From: Clostridiales bacterium
GTDB lineage: Bacteria; Bacillota; Clostridia; Christensenellales; Aristaeellaceae
NCBI GenBank assembly: GCA_015056325.1
Contig: SVGL01000004.1
Span: 109,029 to 173,028, forward strand
Length of the DNA: 64,000 bases
Reading direction: 5' to 3'
Part shown: piece after piece, positions 8,527 through 15,482 of the stretch
How the letters are laid out: each line of letters starts with the position of its first letter
How positions within the stretch are numbered: the first letter of the stretch is position 1
The notes under the pieces: model-generated
The model's input: the letters and a program-made list of their open reading frames with translations, nothing else
Database searches by the model: none
Told to the model about the DNA's origin: nothing
Made by a program: the position numbers and the translations under genes

Positions 8527-10179
8527 TTATTCCTGCCAGCGGTAGACACGGCATTCCCAGGGATGAAGACCTGTGCCGGGAGTGGCGTAGTTGCACAGGA
8601 GGAGCTCTGCCTGGCTGAGGTCAAAGCCCCTGGGCAGAGGGAGTTTTGTTTCTTTGCCGCTGAAGGAGCAGACCACCAGCAGCCTTTCGCCCGGCATGGT
8701 GCGGCTGTACACATAGTGTTTGCCGCTCAGCCGGAGGTGCTCGCGGTATTCGCCGTGGCGCACCGCAGGCAGGGATTTGCGAAGGGCAATGGCCTTGCGG
8801 TAGAAGTTCAGAATGGAGTCCGGGTCAGCATCCTGCTGAGCCACGTTGATGCGCGGATAGTTGGGGTTGACGTGGAACCAGGATTTTACCGCTGTGGTAA
8901 AGCCGGCGTTGGCGCTGTCGTCCCACTGAACCAGGGTGCGGGCGCTGTCCCGGGAGGAACGCCACATCTTCTTCAGGCGGACCTCTGCCGGTTTGTTCAA
9001 GCTGCTGTGGGCGTAGGTGTAGCGGGTCTGCACATCCTCGTACATGTCGGGGTTTTCCGGCTGCCAGTTGAGCATGCCGATCTCCTGGCCCTGGTAGATG
9101 AAGGGTGTTCCCTGCTGGAAGAGCAGCGCCGTGGCAAGGGTCTTGCCGCTTTCCTTCCAGAATTTCTCGCTGCCGTAGCGGGAGATGATACGGGGATGAT
9201 CGTGGTTCTCCAGGTAGAGCATGTTCCAGGCACGGCCGGCAAGCTTGTATTGCCAGTCGGTAAAGGCTTTCTTCATCCGGCGAAGGGAAAAAGGCAGGGG
9301 AATGTAATCGGTGAAGAGACAGTCCGCGCACTGGCACTGGAACTGGATCATCATGTCCATCTGGCCCCGGTGTTCGTCAATATAGCTCAGGGCCCGCTTG
9401 GGCGATACCAGCGGCGCCTCTGCCAGGGTGAAGCAGTCGTAGTGATCCAGCACGTCCCGCTTGAACTCCGCCAGGTACTCATGGATGCGGGGGCCGTGGT
9501 TGTAGTGCCGCATCCCCTTGTAGATGGGGAAGACGCGGTCGTTGGGCAATCCGTCCTTCTTGGAAATGTAGGTGATGACGTCCTCGCGGAAGCCGTCCAC
9601 GCCCATGTCCAGCCAGAAACGCAGGATCTTCTTGACTTCCTCCCGCACCAGGGGATTGTCCATGTTCAGATCCGGCTGCTTGACGGCAAAGAGGTGCAGA
9701 TAGTATTCGCCGCGCACTTCGTCCCATGTCCAGGCTTTGCCTTCAAAGTTGGAATCCCAGTTGTTGGGGAGCTTTCCGTCTTTTTCACCTTTGCGCCAGA
9801 TGTAATAGTCGGTATAGGGTGCGATGCGCTGGCGGCTCTTTTGGAACCACTCGTGCTCATCACTGGTGTGGTTGATGACCAGGTCCATCACCAGCTTCAT
9901 GCCGCGGGCATGCACGCCCTCCAGCACTTGCTTGAAGGCCTCCATGCCGCCGAATTCCGGGGAGATATCCATGTAATCGGCGATGTCGTAGCCGCAGTCC
10001 GCGCCGGGAGAGGGATAGATGGGGGAGAACCAGATACCGTCGCAGCCCAGGGCCTTGATGTAGTCCAGCTTTTCCAGGACGCCCCAGAGATCACCCATGC
10101 CGTCCCCGTTGCCGTCCTTGAAGCTGCGGGGCCAGATCTGATAGAAAACCATGTCCTTGTACCAGCGGATGCGTTCCAT
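8527..10179 (-). CDS. GH13 alpha-glucosidase (oligo-1,6-glucosidase type)
   Basis: Cytoplasmic glycoside hydrolase family 13 enzyme, 550 residues, no signal peptide. Seen: VFYQIWPRSFKDGNGDGMGD, region I DLVINHTSDEHEWF, nucleophile Asp200 in DGFREDVI, acid/base Glu254 in FTLAEAP and Asp327 in LENHDHPR. These match oligo-1,6-glucosidase / alpha-glucosidase, which cuts short alpha-glucosides taken up from outside. The start at 10179 has GGAGG 7 bases upstream; a longer reading would run through the promoter. It is transcribed alone. Exact linkage (alpha-1,6, alpha-1,4 or trehalose-type) cannot be settled by eye. Confidence 0.9.
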   Translation of the reverse strand: MERIRWYKDMVFYQIWPRSFKDGNGDGMGDLWGVLEKLDYIKALGCDGIWFSPIYPSPGADCGYDIADYMDISPEFGGMEAFKQVLEGVHARGMKLVMDLVINHTSDEHEWFQKSRQRIAPYTDYYIWRKGEKDGKLPNNWDSNFEGKAWTWDEVRGEYYLHLFAVKQPDLNMDNPLVREEVKKILRFWLDMGVDGFREDVITYISKKDGLPNDRVFPIYKGMRHYNHGPRIHEYLAEFKRDVLDHYDCFTLAEAPLVSPKRALSYIDEHRGQMDMMIQFQCQCADCLFTDYIPLPFSLRRMKKAFTDWQYKLAGRAWNMLYLENHDHPRIISRYGSEKFWKESGKTLATALLFQQGTPFIYQGQEIGMLNWQPENPDMYEDVQTRYTYAHSSLNKPAEVRLKKMWRSSRDSARTLVQWDDSANAGFTTAVKSWFHVNPNYPRINVAQQDADPDSILNFYRKAIALRKSLPAVRHGEYREHLRLSGKHYVYSRTMPGERLLVVCSFSGKETKLPLPRGFDLSQAELLLCNYATPGTGLHPWECRVYRWQE

Positions 10180-10209
10180 GCTGATTCCTCCGATGAAGCA
10201 GTTTTCACC

Positions 10210-10238
10210 ATTATAGCACATTTTTAGCTTTGCGTCAC
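10210..10238 (-). promoter_or_regulatory. Promoter of the glucosidase gene
   Basis: On the minus strand GTGACG (10238-10233), a 17-base spacer and TATAAT (10215-10210), about 30 bases before the start codon. The -35 box is weak, which would fit positive or sugar-dependent control. Confidence 0.6.
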
Positions 10239-10243
10239 CTGTG

Positions 10244-10257
10244 TTTGGCATGCCAAA
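10244..10257. promoter_or_regulatory. Perfect 14-base palindrome upstream of the glucosidase promoter
   Basis: TTTGGCATGCCAAA is a perfect inverted repeat lying 5 bases before the -35 box of the glucosidase promoter. Its position fits a transcription factor site. No regulator gene is adjacent. Confidence 0.4.
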
Positions 10258-10283
10258 AGCCCTCCGCATTCAATGCGGAGGGC
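10254..10283 (-). terminator. Terminator of the peroxiredoxin gene
   Basis: On the minus strand an 11-base perfect stem, GCCCTCCGCAT / ATGCGGAGGGC (10283-10273 and 10269-10259), is followed by TTTTGG. It lies 13 bases after the bcp stop codon. Confidence 0.8.
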
Positions 10284-10296
10284 TCGTGGTCTGTGC

Positions 10297-10755
10297 TTAT
10301 TTGCCGAGCAGCGCCAGGATGTCAGCGGCGTTGGTATCGGGCTTGACCTTGGGCATCACGTGGGCAATCATGCCGTTCTCGTCGATGATGAAGGTGGTGC
10401 GTACCACGCCCATGCAGGTCTTGCCGCACATCTTCTTTTCCTGCCACACGCCATAGGGCTCGATGGCCTTCAGCTCCGGGTCGGAGAGGAGGATGAAGGG
10501 CAGATGAAACTTCTGGGCGAACTTCACATGGGAGGCCACAGAGTCCTTGCTGATGCCGATGACGACAATATCCTGGGCCTTGAAGGCCTCGTAGTTTTCA
10601 GCAAAGGCGCAGGCCTGACGGGTGCAGCCGGGGGTGTTGTCCTTGGGGTAGAAGTAGAGGACAACCTTCTTTCCGGCAAAGTCGGACAGGGAAACAGCGT
10701 TGCCGTGCTGATCGTTCAGGGTGAAATCAGGAGCCTTCATACCAATCTGCAGCAT
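10297..10755 (-). CDS. bcp: Thiol peroxidase of the Bcp/PrxQ family
   Basis: Cytoplasmic peroxiredoxin that reduces hydrogen peroxide and organic hydroperoxides with thioredoxin as electron donor. It has 152 residues, the usual size. The peroxidatic Cys44 lies in PKDNTPGCT, with the resolving Cys49 five residues later, the PrxQ arrangement. Two further cysteines (Cys110 and Cys114, in KMCGKTCMG) sit where relatives usually have tyrosines. GGAGG lies upstream and the gene is transcribed alone. Confidence 0.93.
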   Translation of the reverse strand: MLQIGMKAPDFTLNDQHGNAVSLSDFAGKKVVLYFYPKDNTPGCTRQACAFAENYEAFKAQDIVVIGISKDSVASHVKFAQKFHLPFILLSDPELKAIEPYGVWQEKKMCGKTCMGVVRTTFIIDENGMIAHVMPKVKPDTNAADILALLGK

Positions 10756-10846
10756 ATTATACCTCCGTTTGCGGTTGCTTGAATGTTTGTGTCACCATAT
10801 GTATCAACCGAAACGGAATAAGTGAAACATCCTGGCGCGAAATTCC

Positions 10847-11782
10847 TTAGTCCTCATCAAACCAGTTCCATTCTTCCTCGTCATACTCGAAGGATTCGAT
10901 GCTCAGCAGCGTACCGTCAGCAGCGTAGGAAGTGATGAGGGTGATATCGCCGTTGTCGTTGTATTCGTAGATGTACTTGCCGCCCTCTTCAGGATATTCG
11001 GTTTCGGTGATGAGCTGGCCGTCCTGATACCAGGATTCCATGGCCAGGCGGCCGAAGGAGTACTGCTTGCACCAGACCTTGTTGATGCCGTCGTACTCGT
11101 ACTCGTAGACGGTATCGCTCCAGATGGTGCCGTCCGCTTCGGTGTTCACGGTGCGGATGGGATCGCCGAAAAGGTTGTATTCACTCTGGAAGCAGGTTCC
11201 GTCCGCGAAACGGGAGGTGGTTTTGACTTCGGTGTACCAGCCATCCTCTGTCTCGGTGAACTCGCTGATGGTTTCAAAGCTCATCATGCCGTCAGCATCG
11301 AGGATGTAGGCATGCACGCAGTTGCCGTTCTCATCATACTCGTTGATGGAGGTGGAGCCATCGTCATTCCAGACGGTCTGCTTCACAGGGATATGATCGC
11401 CTGCATAGATGGTTTCGCAGAGAAAGACGCCATCATAGAACTCATGGTCCCGTACCAGCACGCCGTTCTCGTAGGTCAGGGCGTGAACGATCTCCAGGAT
11501 GATTGCACCATCGGAATTGATGCAGGTGTACCGGGTTGGATTGCCGTATTCGTCGTAGTCATAAAGATCTGCGCTGCCGTCGTCCCAGGCAAGCACCTCA
11601 CAGCCGCAGATGCTGCAAATCCAGTTATCATCCAGGCTGTGGGCCTGCGCATCGGCAGGAGAACCCTGCCAGTGGTTCTGAGCGTCGCGCTGCCATTGGA
11701 ATTCGGGCATGACCGGTTCTTCGGCCGTGGCAAGGGCGAAGACCAGCAGGGTGGCCAGGAGAATCACGAGAAGCTTTTTCAT
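10847..11782 (-). CDS. Secreted protein with YD/RHS-like short repeats, function unknown
   Basis: 311 residues. MKKLLVILLATLLVFALATAEE is a standard signal peptide. The mature part repeats short Tyr/Asp/Gly-rich hairpins (YDEYGNPTRY, YDENGNCV, YEYNDNGDITLITSYAADGT) like the YD repeats of RHS proteins, but only a few and irregular. A CSICGC motif near residue 58 could bind metal or form a disulfide. The protein is acidic. The start at 11782 was chosen for the signal peptide and the AAAGGA site. It is probably a cell-surface or shed protein; no enzyme motif was recognised. Confidence 0.65.
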   Translation of the reverse strand: MKKLLVILLATLLVFALATAEEPVMPEFQWQRDAQNHWQGSPADAQAHSLDDNWICSICGCEVLAWDDGSADLYDYDEYGNPTRYTCINSDGAIILEIVHALTYENGVLVRDHEFYDGVFLCETIYAGDHIPVKQTVWNDDGSTSINEYDENGNCVHAYILDADGMMSFETISEFTETEDGWYTEVKTTSRFADGTCFQSEYNLFGDPIRTVNTEADGTIWSDTVYEYEYDGINKVWCKQYSFGRLAMESWYQDGQLITETEYPEEGGKYIYEYNDNGDITLITSYAADGTLLSIESFEYDEEEWNWFDED

Positions 11783-11822
11783 GGTTTCAATCCTTTCTGG
11801 AGGGGAACTATTTATGCCCCAT

Positions 11823-11851
11823 ATTATACGACAAAGGGCTGCTGTTTTCAA
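11823..11851 (-). promoter_or_regulatory. Promoter of the secreted YD-like protein
   Basis: On the minus strand TTGAAA (11851-11846), a 17-base spacer and perfect TATAAT (11828-11823), 40 bases before the start codon. Confidence 0.8.
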
Positions 11852-11867
11852 CTCCCAATGATCGACG

Positions 11868-11896
11868 TTGACAGGATGGAAAAATGCCTATACAAT
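11868..11896 (+). promoter_or_regulatory. Promoter of the esterase gene
   Basis: Perfect TTGACA (11868-11873), a 17-base spacer and TACAAT (11891-11896). It is divergent from the YD-protein promoter, and the two -35 boxes are only 16 bases apart. Confidence 0.8.
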
Positions 11897-11987
11897 ACAG
11901 GCAGAGAAGGCTGCACTGCCAAGATGAAGGCAGCAGGGACGAATGAGCGATCAAGATATGATGCATACGGGAAATGGAGGATGAACG

Positions 11988-13586
11988 ATGGGGATGAAGC
12001 AATTTCCGGAAATCACGATGATGCCGGGTGGAGCAAAAATCTGGGAGCACCGCTTTGCGTCGTTTCGGGTGAAGGTCTATGTGCCCCAGGGCGACCCGTT
12101 GGCGGATATTGTCAACTTTGGGTTCAAGGCGCCGTATATGCTGGTGCTTGAGGAGCAGGAAATGACAGCGCAGGAGGCGGCTGCCTTTGCGGAAGACCGT
12201 GGTTTTGCCAGGATTGCGGCGGCGTATTCTTCCAGCGTGGTGTTTGTGTACCCGGAAGGCGAAGGCGGCTGGGACGCTGCGGATGAACAGCTCTTTGTCG
12301 ATCTTGTGGCCGAATCCCGCATCGGGCCGTACTACCGGGATGGTATCTTCCGCAGCAAGGATCGCTTCACGCACCAGTGGGGCGAGCTCTTCCTGCGGGG
12401 GGCGATTTTCCGCACCTTCCTCTATGGCAGGGGCAAGTCTGCAGACTACATTGCCCGCTGCTGCATGAAGACGCTGCAGGGCTTGTACCTGTGGGGCCCG
12501 GGGGAGATCACGCCCACAGCAGTCACGCTGGAAAACTTGTCTGGGATGCCGGATGTTCAGCGGCGGGATATTCCGGTGGTGTCCATCGGCAACAGTGCGG
12601 AGATCAACGCGGCGCTGGTGAAAGGGTGCGACCACCTGCTTGTGCAGGATAGCGCGGACGTGGAGGCAGCGTACTATGGTTTCCTGCGCCCGTGGAAGCG
12701 CTGGTGCGGCATACTGGAGAAGGAAGAGGACATGGCTGAAATCGGCATGGTGGAGGAGCCTGCCTATGCCGTGGTGCCCACCTCGCCGGATAATCGCGGC
12801 GATGACAAGGACACCGAAAGACATCGCATCGGCTATATTGCCTGGTACAACAAGGGTTTGCTGGATCATGGCAAGGTGCCGGTGGTGCTGGCCTTCCATG
12901 GCGGCGGGGATTCTGCGCTGCATATGGCCCATGTATCCGGTTGGTATCGCGTAGCCAGGCGGAATAACTTCCTGCTGATCACGGTGGAGAACCATCTCAA
13001 CAGCACCGCGACGGAGGCAGTAGCCCTGCTGGATGAGCTGAAGAAGAAGTATCCTATTGATGAGAAACGGGTCTATGCCAGCGGATTTTCCATGGGCGGT
13101 ATTAAAAGCTGGGATCTGTTCCAGGAGTACCCGGACGTCTTTGCGGCGCTGGCGCCCATGAGCGCCACGGTGGACGTGGGGCACAATGTGTACTTCGGTC
13201 CGGTGGACAGAGAAATCAACCGCAGCGTACCGGTGCCCCTGTTCTATGCCGGCGGGGAAATCACCCCCTTGCCGGAGCTGCCCTTCCAGGCGCTCAAATG
13301 CGTGGATCGCATTGCCTGGGTGCTGGATGTCAACCAGGTGGATCGCGCCTATCAGGTCAAGGTAGATGAACGGGATACATGGGAGAATCCCGTCTGGGGT
13401 ATTCATGGCGATCGGGTGGAGCAGGTTTACGATCCTGCCCGGGACAGCACGCTGACGATCCACTATTTCACCAGCCGTGATGGTGTGGAACGAACGGCGC
13501 TGGCCAGCATCAGCGGGCAGGGCCACGAGTGTCGCGAACACACCTGTGAGCATGCGTGGCATTTTATGTCCCGGTTTACCAGATGA
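11988..13586 (+). CDS. Two-part alpha/beta hydrolase, PHB-depolymerase/feruloyl-esterase-like
   Basis: 532 residues, no signal peptide, probably cytoplasmic. The C-terminal half (about 280-532) is an alpha/beta hydrolase: oxyanion loop HGGG at 304-307, nucleophile Ser368 in GFSMGG, and a late HECREHTCEHAW segment that may hold the catalytic His. This resembles the PHB-depolymerase / feruloyl-esterase family. The N-terminal half (about 1-260) looks like a second, degenerate hydrolase-type domain (SSSVVFVYPEGEGGW) without the Ser motif. GGAGG lies 7 bases before ATG 11988; ATG 11994 is an alternative. The substrate is unknown, perhaps an acylated sugar or aromatic ester. Confidence 0.75.
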   Translation: MGMKQFPEITMMPGGAKIWEHRFASFRVKVYVPQGDPLADIVNFGFKAPYMLVLEEQEMTAQEAAAFAEDRGFARIAAAYSSSVVFVYPEGEGGWDAADEQLFVDLVAESRIGPYYRDGIFRSKDRFTHQWGELFLRGAIFRTFLYGRGKSADYIARCCMKTLQGLYLWGPGEITPTAVTLENLSGMPDVQRRDIPVVSIGNSAEINAALVKGCDHLLVQDSADVEAAYYGFLRPWKRWCGILEKEEDMAEIGMVEEPAYAVVPTSPDNRGDDKDTERHRIGYIAWYNKGLLDHGKVPVVLAFHGGGDSALHMAHVSGWYRVARRNNFLLITVENHLNSTATEAVALLDELKKKYPIDEKRVYASGFSMGGIKSWDLFQEYPDVFAALAPMSATVDVGHNVYFGPVDREINRSVPVPLFYAGGEITPLPELPFQALKCVDRIAWVLDVNQVDRAYQVKVDERDTWENPVWGIHGDRVEQVYDPARDSTLTIHYFTSRDGVERTALASISGQGHECREHTCEHAWHFMSRFTR

Positions 13587-13617
13587 TGTCGCTGTGCCGG
13601 GCGGCACATAGAAATGC

Positions 13618-14562
13618 TTATTTCCTCACCAGTGCGCTGAATACGGTCAAATCCTCTTCGCGGACGATCTTGATGTTGTTGAATCCGCCTTCGATAAAGT
13701 TGATGGGGTAGCCCAGGTTGTACATGAGCATCGTGCAGCAGGACTCGGTCAGCGCGTGCCGCTGCGCTTTGGCATGCTCAAATACATCCAGGATGAGCGA
13801 CAGCCGGTGCGCCTCCGGGGACTGAAGGGCCACGATGCTGTCGCGGTCAACATACTGGGTATGGCCGCCGGAGACGTTGAACTGCACATAGTCGTTCATC
13901 ATGTGGCAGGTGGTGGCGCTGCCTTTCTCCGCACAGACCTGCAGCAGTCGGGAGATCGTCTCCGGGTTGACTAAAGGACGGGTGGCTTCCTGGATGATGA
14001 TGGTGTCCTCCGGGGCATAGCGTTTGCGGATGCAGTCCACGCCGTTTTTGAGGGACATGATGCCGCTGCTGCCTCCGGGGATCAGCCCACGCAGCTTTGT
14101 CAGGCGGTATTGTCGGGCGTAGGCCTTCACGATGTCCTCCCAGCCCTTGAGGCACACGACATAGATATCATCAATGGCGGGGTGCACCTGGTACGCCTCC
14201 ATGCAGTAGACGATCATGGGCTTGTCGTGGATGCTGATGAACTGGCTGGGGATGTTCTGCTTGTTACGCCCGGATTTGCCGCCGGCCAGGATGATGACAG
14301 CATTGCGGCGGCCATCGGTGGTATCAGGGGGAACGAGGGTGACGACGTCATCCTCAATGGGAGAGGAGCCGGCAACCAGGGCTTCCACCGTGGTGTCCAG
14401 CACTGTGGCCAAACGCTGCAGCTTTTTCTGAGAAACGTCGTTCTCCCCGGACTCGATCTTCGCGATGGTGGAGCGGGTTTTGTAACCCATTGCGTCCGCC
14501 AGCTCCTGCTGGGACATCTTCAATTCAAAGCGCCTTTTGCGGATGTTTGCGCCCACGGACAT
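13618..14562 (-). CDS. XRE-type HTH fused to an IspD/TarI-like cytidylyltransferase
   Basis: 314 residues. Residues 4-65 are a Cro/CI helix-turn-helix (MSQQELADAMGYKTRSTIAKIE). Residues 86-314 are an IspD/TarI-like nucleotidyltransferase, with AGGKSGRNKQNIPSQF as the CTP loop, QEATRPLV in place of DAARP, the DRDSIVALQSP segment and a C-terminal KIVREEDL matching KIT..DL. IspD makes CDP-methylerythritol and TarI makes CDP-ribitol. The enzyme half looks complete, so this may be a DNA-binding enzyme or a regulator that reads a CDP-alditol or CTP. It faces a LicC-like gene across a long palindrome. The start at 14562 follows GGAGG; the MLIYN... extension upstream overlaps the promoter and is rejected. 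Confidence 0.8.
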   Translation of the reverse strand: MSVGANIRKRRFELKMSQQELADAMGYKTRSTIAKIESGENDVSQKKLQRLATVLDTTVEALVAGSSPIEDDVVTLVPPDTTDGRRNAVIILAGGKSGRNKQNIPSQFISIHDKPMIVYCMEAYQVHPAIDDIYVVCLKGWEDIVKAYARQYRLTKLRGLIPGGSSGIMSLKNGVDCIRKRYAPEDTIIIQEATRPLVNPETISRLLQVCAEKGSATTCHMMNDYVQFNVSGGHTQYVDRDSIVALQSPEAHRLSLILDVFEHAKAQRHALTESCCTMLMYNLGYPINFIEGGFNNIKIVREEDLTVFSALVRK

Positions 14563-14592
14563 GGCAATCCCTCCTGTTGATGATATGAGTGT

Positions 14593-14621
14593 ATTATAAA
14601 TCAACATTGGGTGATTTTCAA
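14593..14621 (-). promoter_or_regulatory. Promoter of the HTH-cytidylyltransferase gene
   Basis: On the minus strand TTGAAA (14621-14616), a 17-base spacer and TATAAT (14598-14593). The -35 box lies inside the long palindrome, so autoregulation is likely. Confidence 0.8.
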
Positions 14622-14655
14622 GGGCGAAGCCGTGAAAATATTGCCCAAATGTTGA
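14601..14655. promoter_or_regulatory. Long imperfect palindrome covering both divergent -35 boxes (likely operator)
   Basis: The left arm 14601-14620 begins TCAACATTGGG and ends GATTTTCA. The right arm 14633-14655 begins TGAAAAT and ends CCCAAATGTTGA. The centre is a GGGC/GCCC mini-hairpin. The arms match as inverted repeats apart from small gaps. GTGATTTTC also occurs as a direct repeat at 14611 and 14664. The neighbouring HTH fusion is the obvious binding candidate. Confidence 0.65.
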
Positions 14656-14680
14656 CGGAATGAGTGATTTTCGCTATAAT
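14652..14680 (+). promoter_or_regulatory. Promoter of the LicC-like/GlpT-like operon
   Basis: TTGACG (14652-14657), a 17-base spacer and perfect TATAAT (14675-14680). The -35 box overlaps the right arm of the palindrome. Confidence 0.85.
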
Positions 14681-14731
14681 GTCCATGATTCCACCCGCTG
14701 GGTGCATGACTGACTGAAGGAGCGTTTCATC

Positions 14732-15472
14732 ATGAAGGCGATTATTTTCAACTCTGGCCTGGGCCACCGCATGGGCGACGAAACCAAGACTCACCACAAG
14801 TCCATGACCTTGCTGAAGAACGGCGAGACCATCTTCCACCGCCAGCTGCGTCTGTTGGTTGCCGAGGGCGTGACGGACTTTATCATCACCACCGGCCCCT
14901 TCGCTGAGCAGCTGCAGGCTGAGGCTGCCGACTTCCCCCAGGCGACCTTCACCTTCGTGCCCAACGACATTTACATGAAAACCAACTACATCTACTCCAT
15001 GTATCTCGCCCGCGAATATATGGACGATGACATGCTCTTCCTCCACGGCGACCTGGTGTTCAATCGCAAGCTGGCTCACGACCTGATCCATTGCGCGGAC
15101 AAGGACGCCGCCACCGTCAACTTCAAGAAGGCTCTGCCTGAGAAGGATTTCAAGGGCCGCGTTCAGGATGGCAAGGTGGTGGAGGTCTCCATCAAGATCT
15201 TCGACGCCGACTGCTTCGCCTTCCAGCCTTTCTACAAGCTGCAAAAGGCCGCCGCTTCTGCCTGGATCGGTAAGGTCGTTGAATTTATCCACAAGGGCGA
15301 GGATCGCTGCTATGCCGAGAACGCCCTGAATGAGATCTTCCCCGCGCTGAACGTCCGAGCCTTCCCTTATGAGGGCTACTATGTGGACGAGATCGACAAC
15401 ATGGACGATTACGCCCGCGTGAAGGAAGAAATTCTGCCCTTTGACGAGGCGGACGCCAAGATTTTCGGTTAA
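14732..15472 (+). CDS. LicC-like sugar/choline-phosphate nucleotidyltransferase
   Basis: 246 residues, cytoplasmic, nucleotidyltransferase (NTP_transferase-type) fold. Seen: N-terminal MKAIIFNSGLGHRMG in place of the usual AAGxGxR loop, a downstream Lys region (HHKSMT), and FLHGDLVF as the metal-binding Asp segment. The closest known group by pattern is LicC-type CTP:phosphocholine cytidylyltransferase and related enzymes activating small phospho-alcohols. It is co-transcribed with a GlpT-like organophosphate transporter 10 bases downstream, so import of a phospho-alcohol followed by CDP activation is a reasonable inference. GGAG lies about 9 bases before the ATG. Confidence 0.75.
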   Translation: MKAIIFNSGLGHRMGDETKTHHKSMTLLKNGETIFHRQLRLLVAEGVTDFIITTGPFAEQLQAEAADFPQATFTFVPNDIYMKTNYIYSMYLAREYMDDDMLFLHGDLVFNRKLAHDLIHCADKDAATVNFKKALPEKDFKGRVQDGKVVEVSIKIFDADCFAFQPFYKLQKAAASAWIGKVVEFIHKGEDRCYAENALNEIFPALNVRAFPYEGYYVDEIDNMDDYARVKEEILPFDEADAKIFG

Positions 15473-15482
15473 GGAGAAGCAT

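Noticed and set aside
13594..13607. GTGCC-GGGC-GGCAC hairpin between convergent genes as a terminator
   Set aside because: Five-pair stem with no T-run on either side; too weak to list as a terminator.
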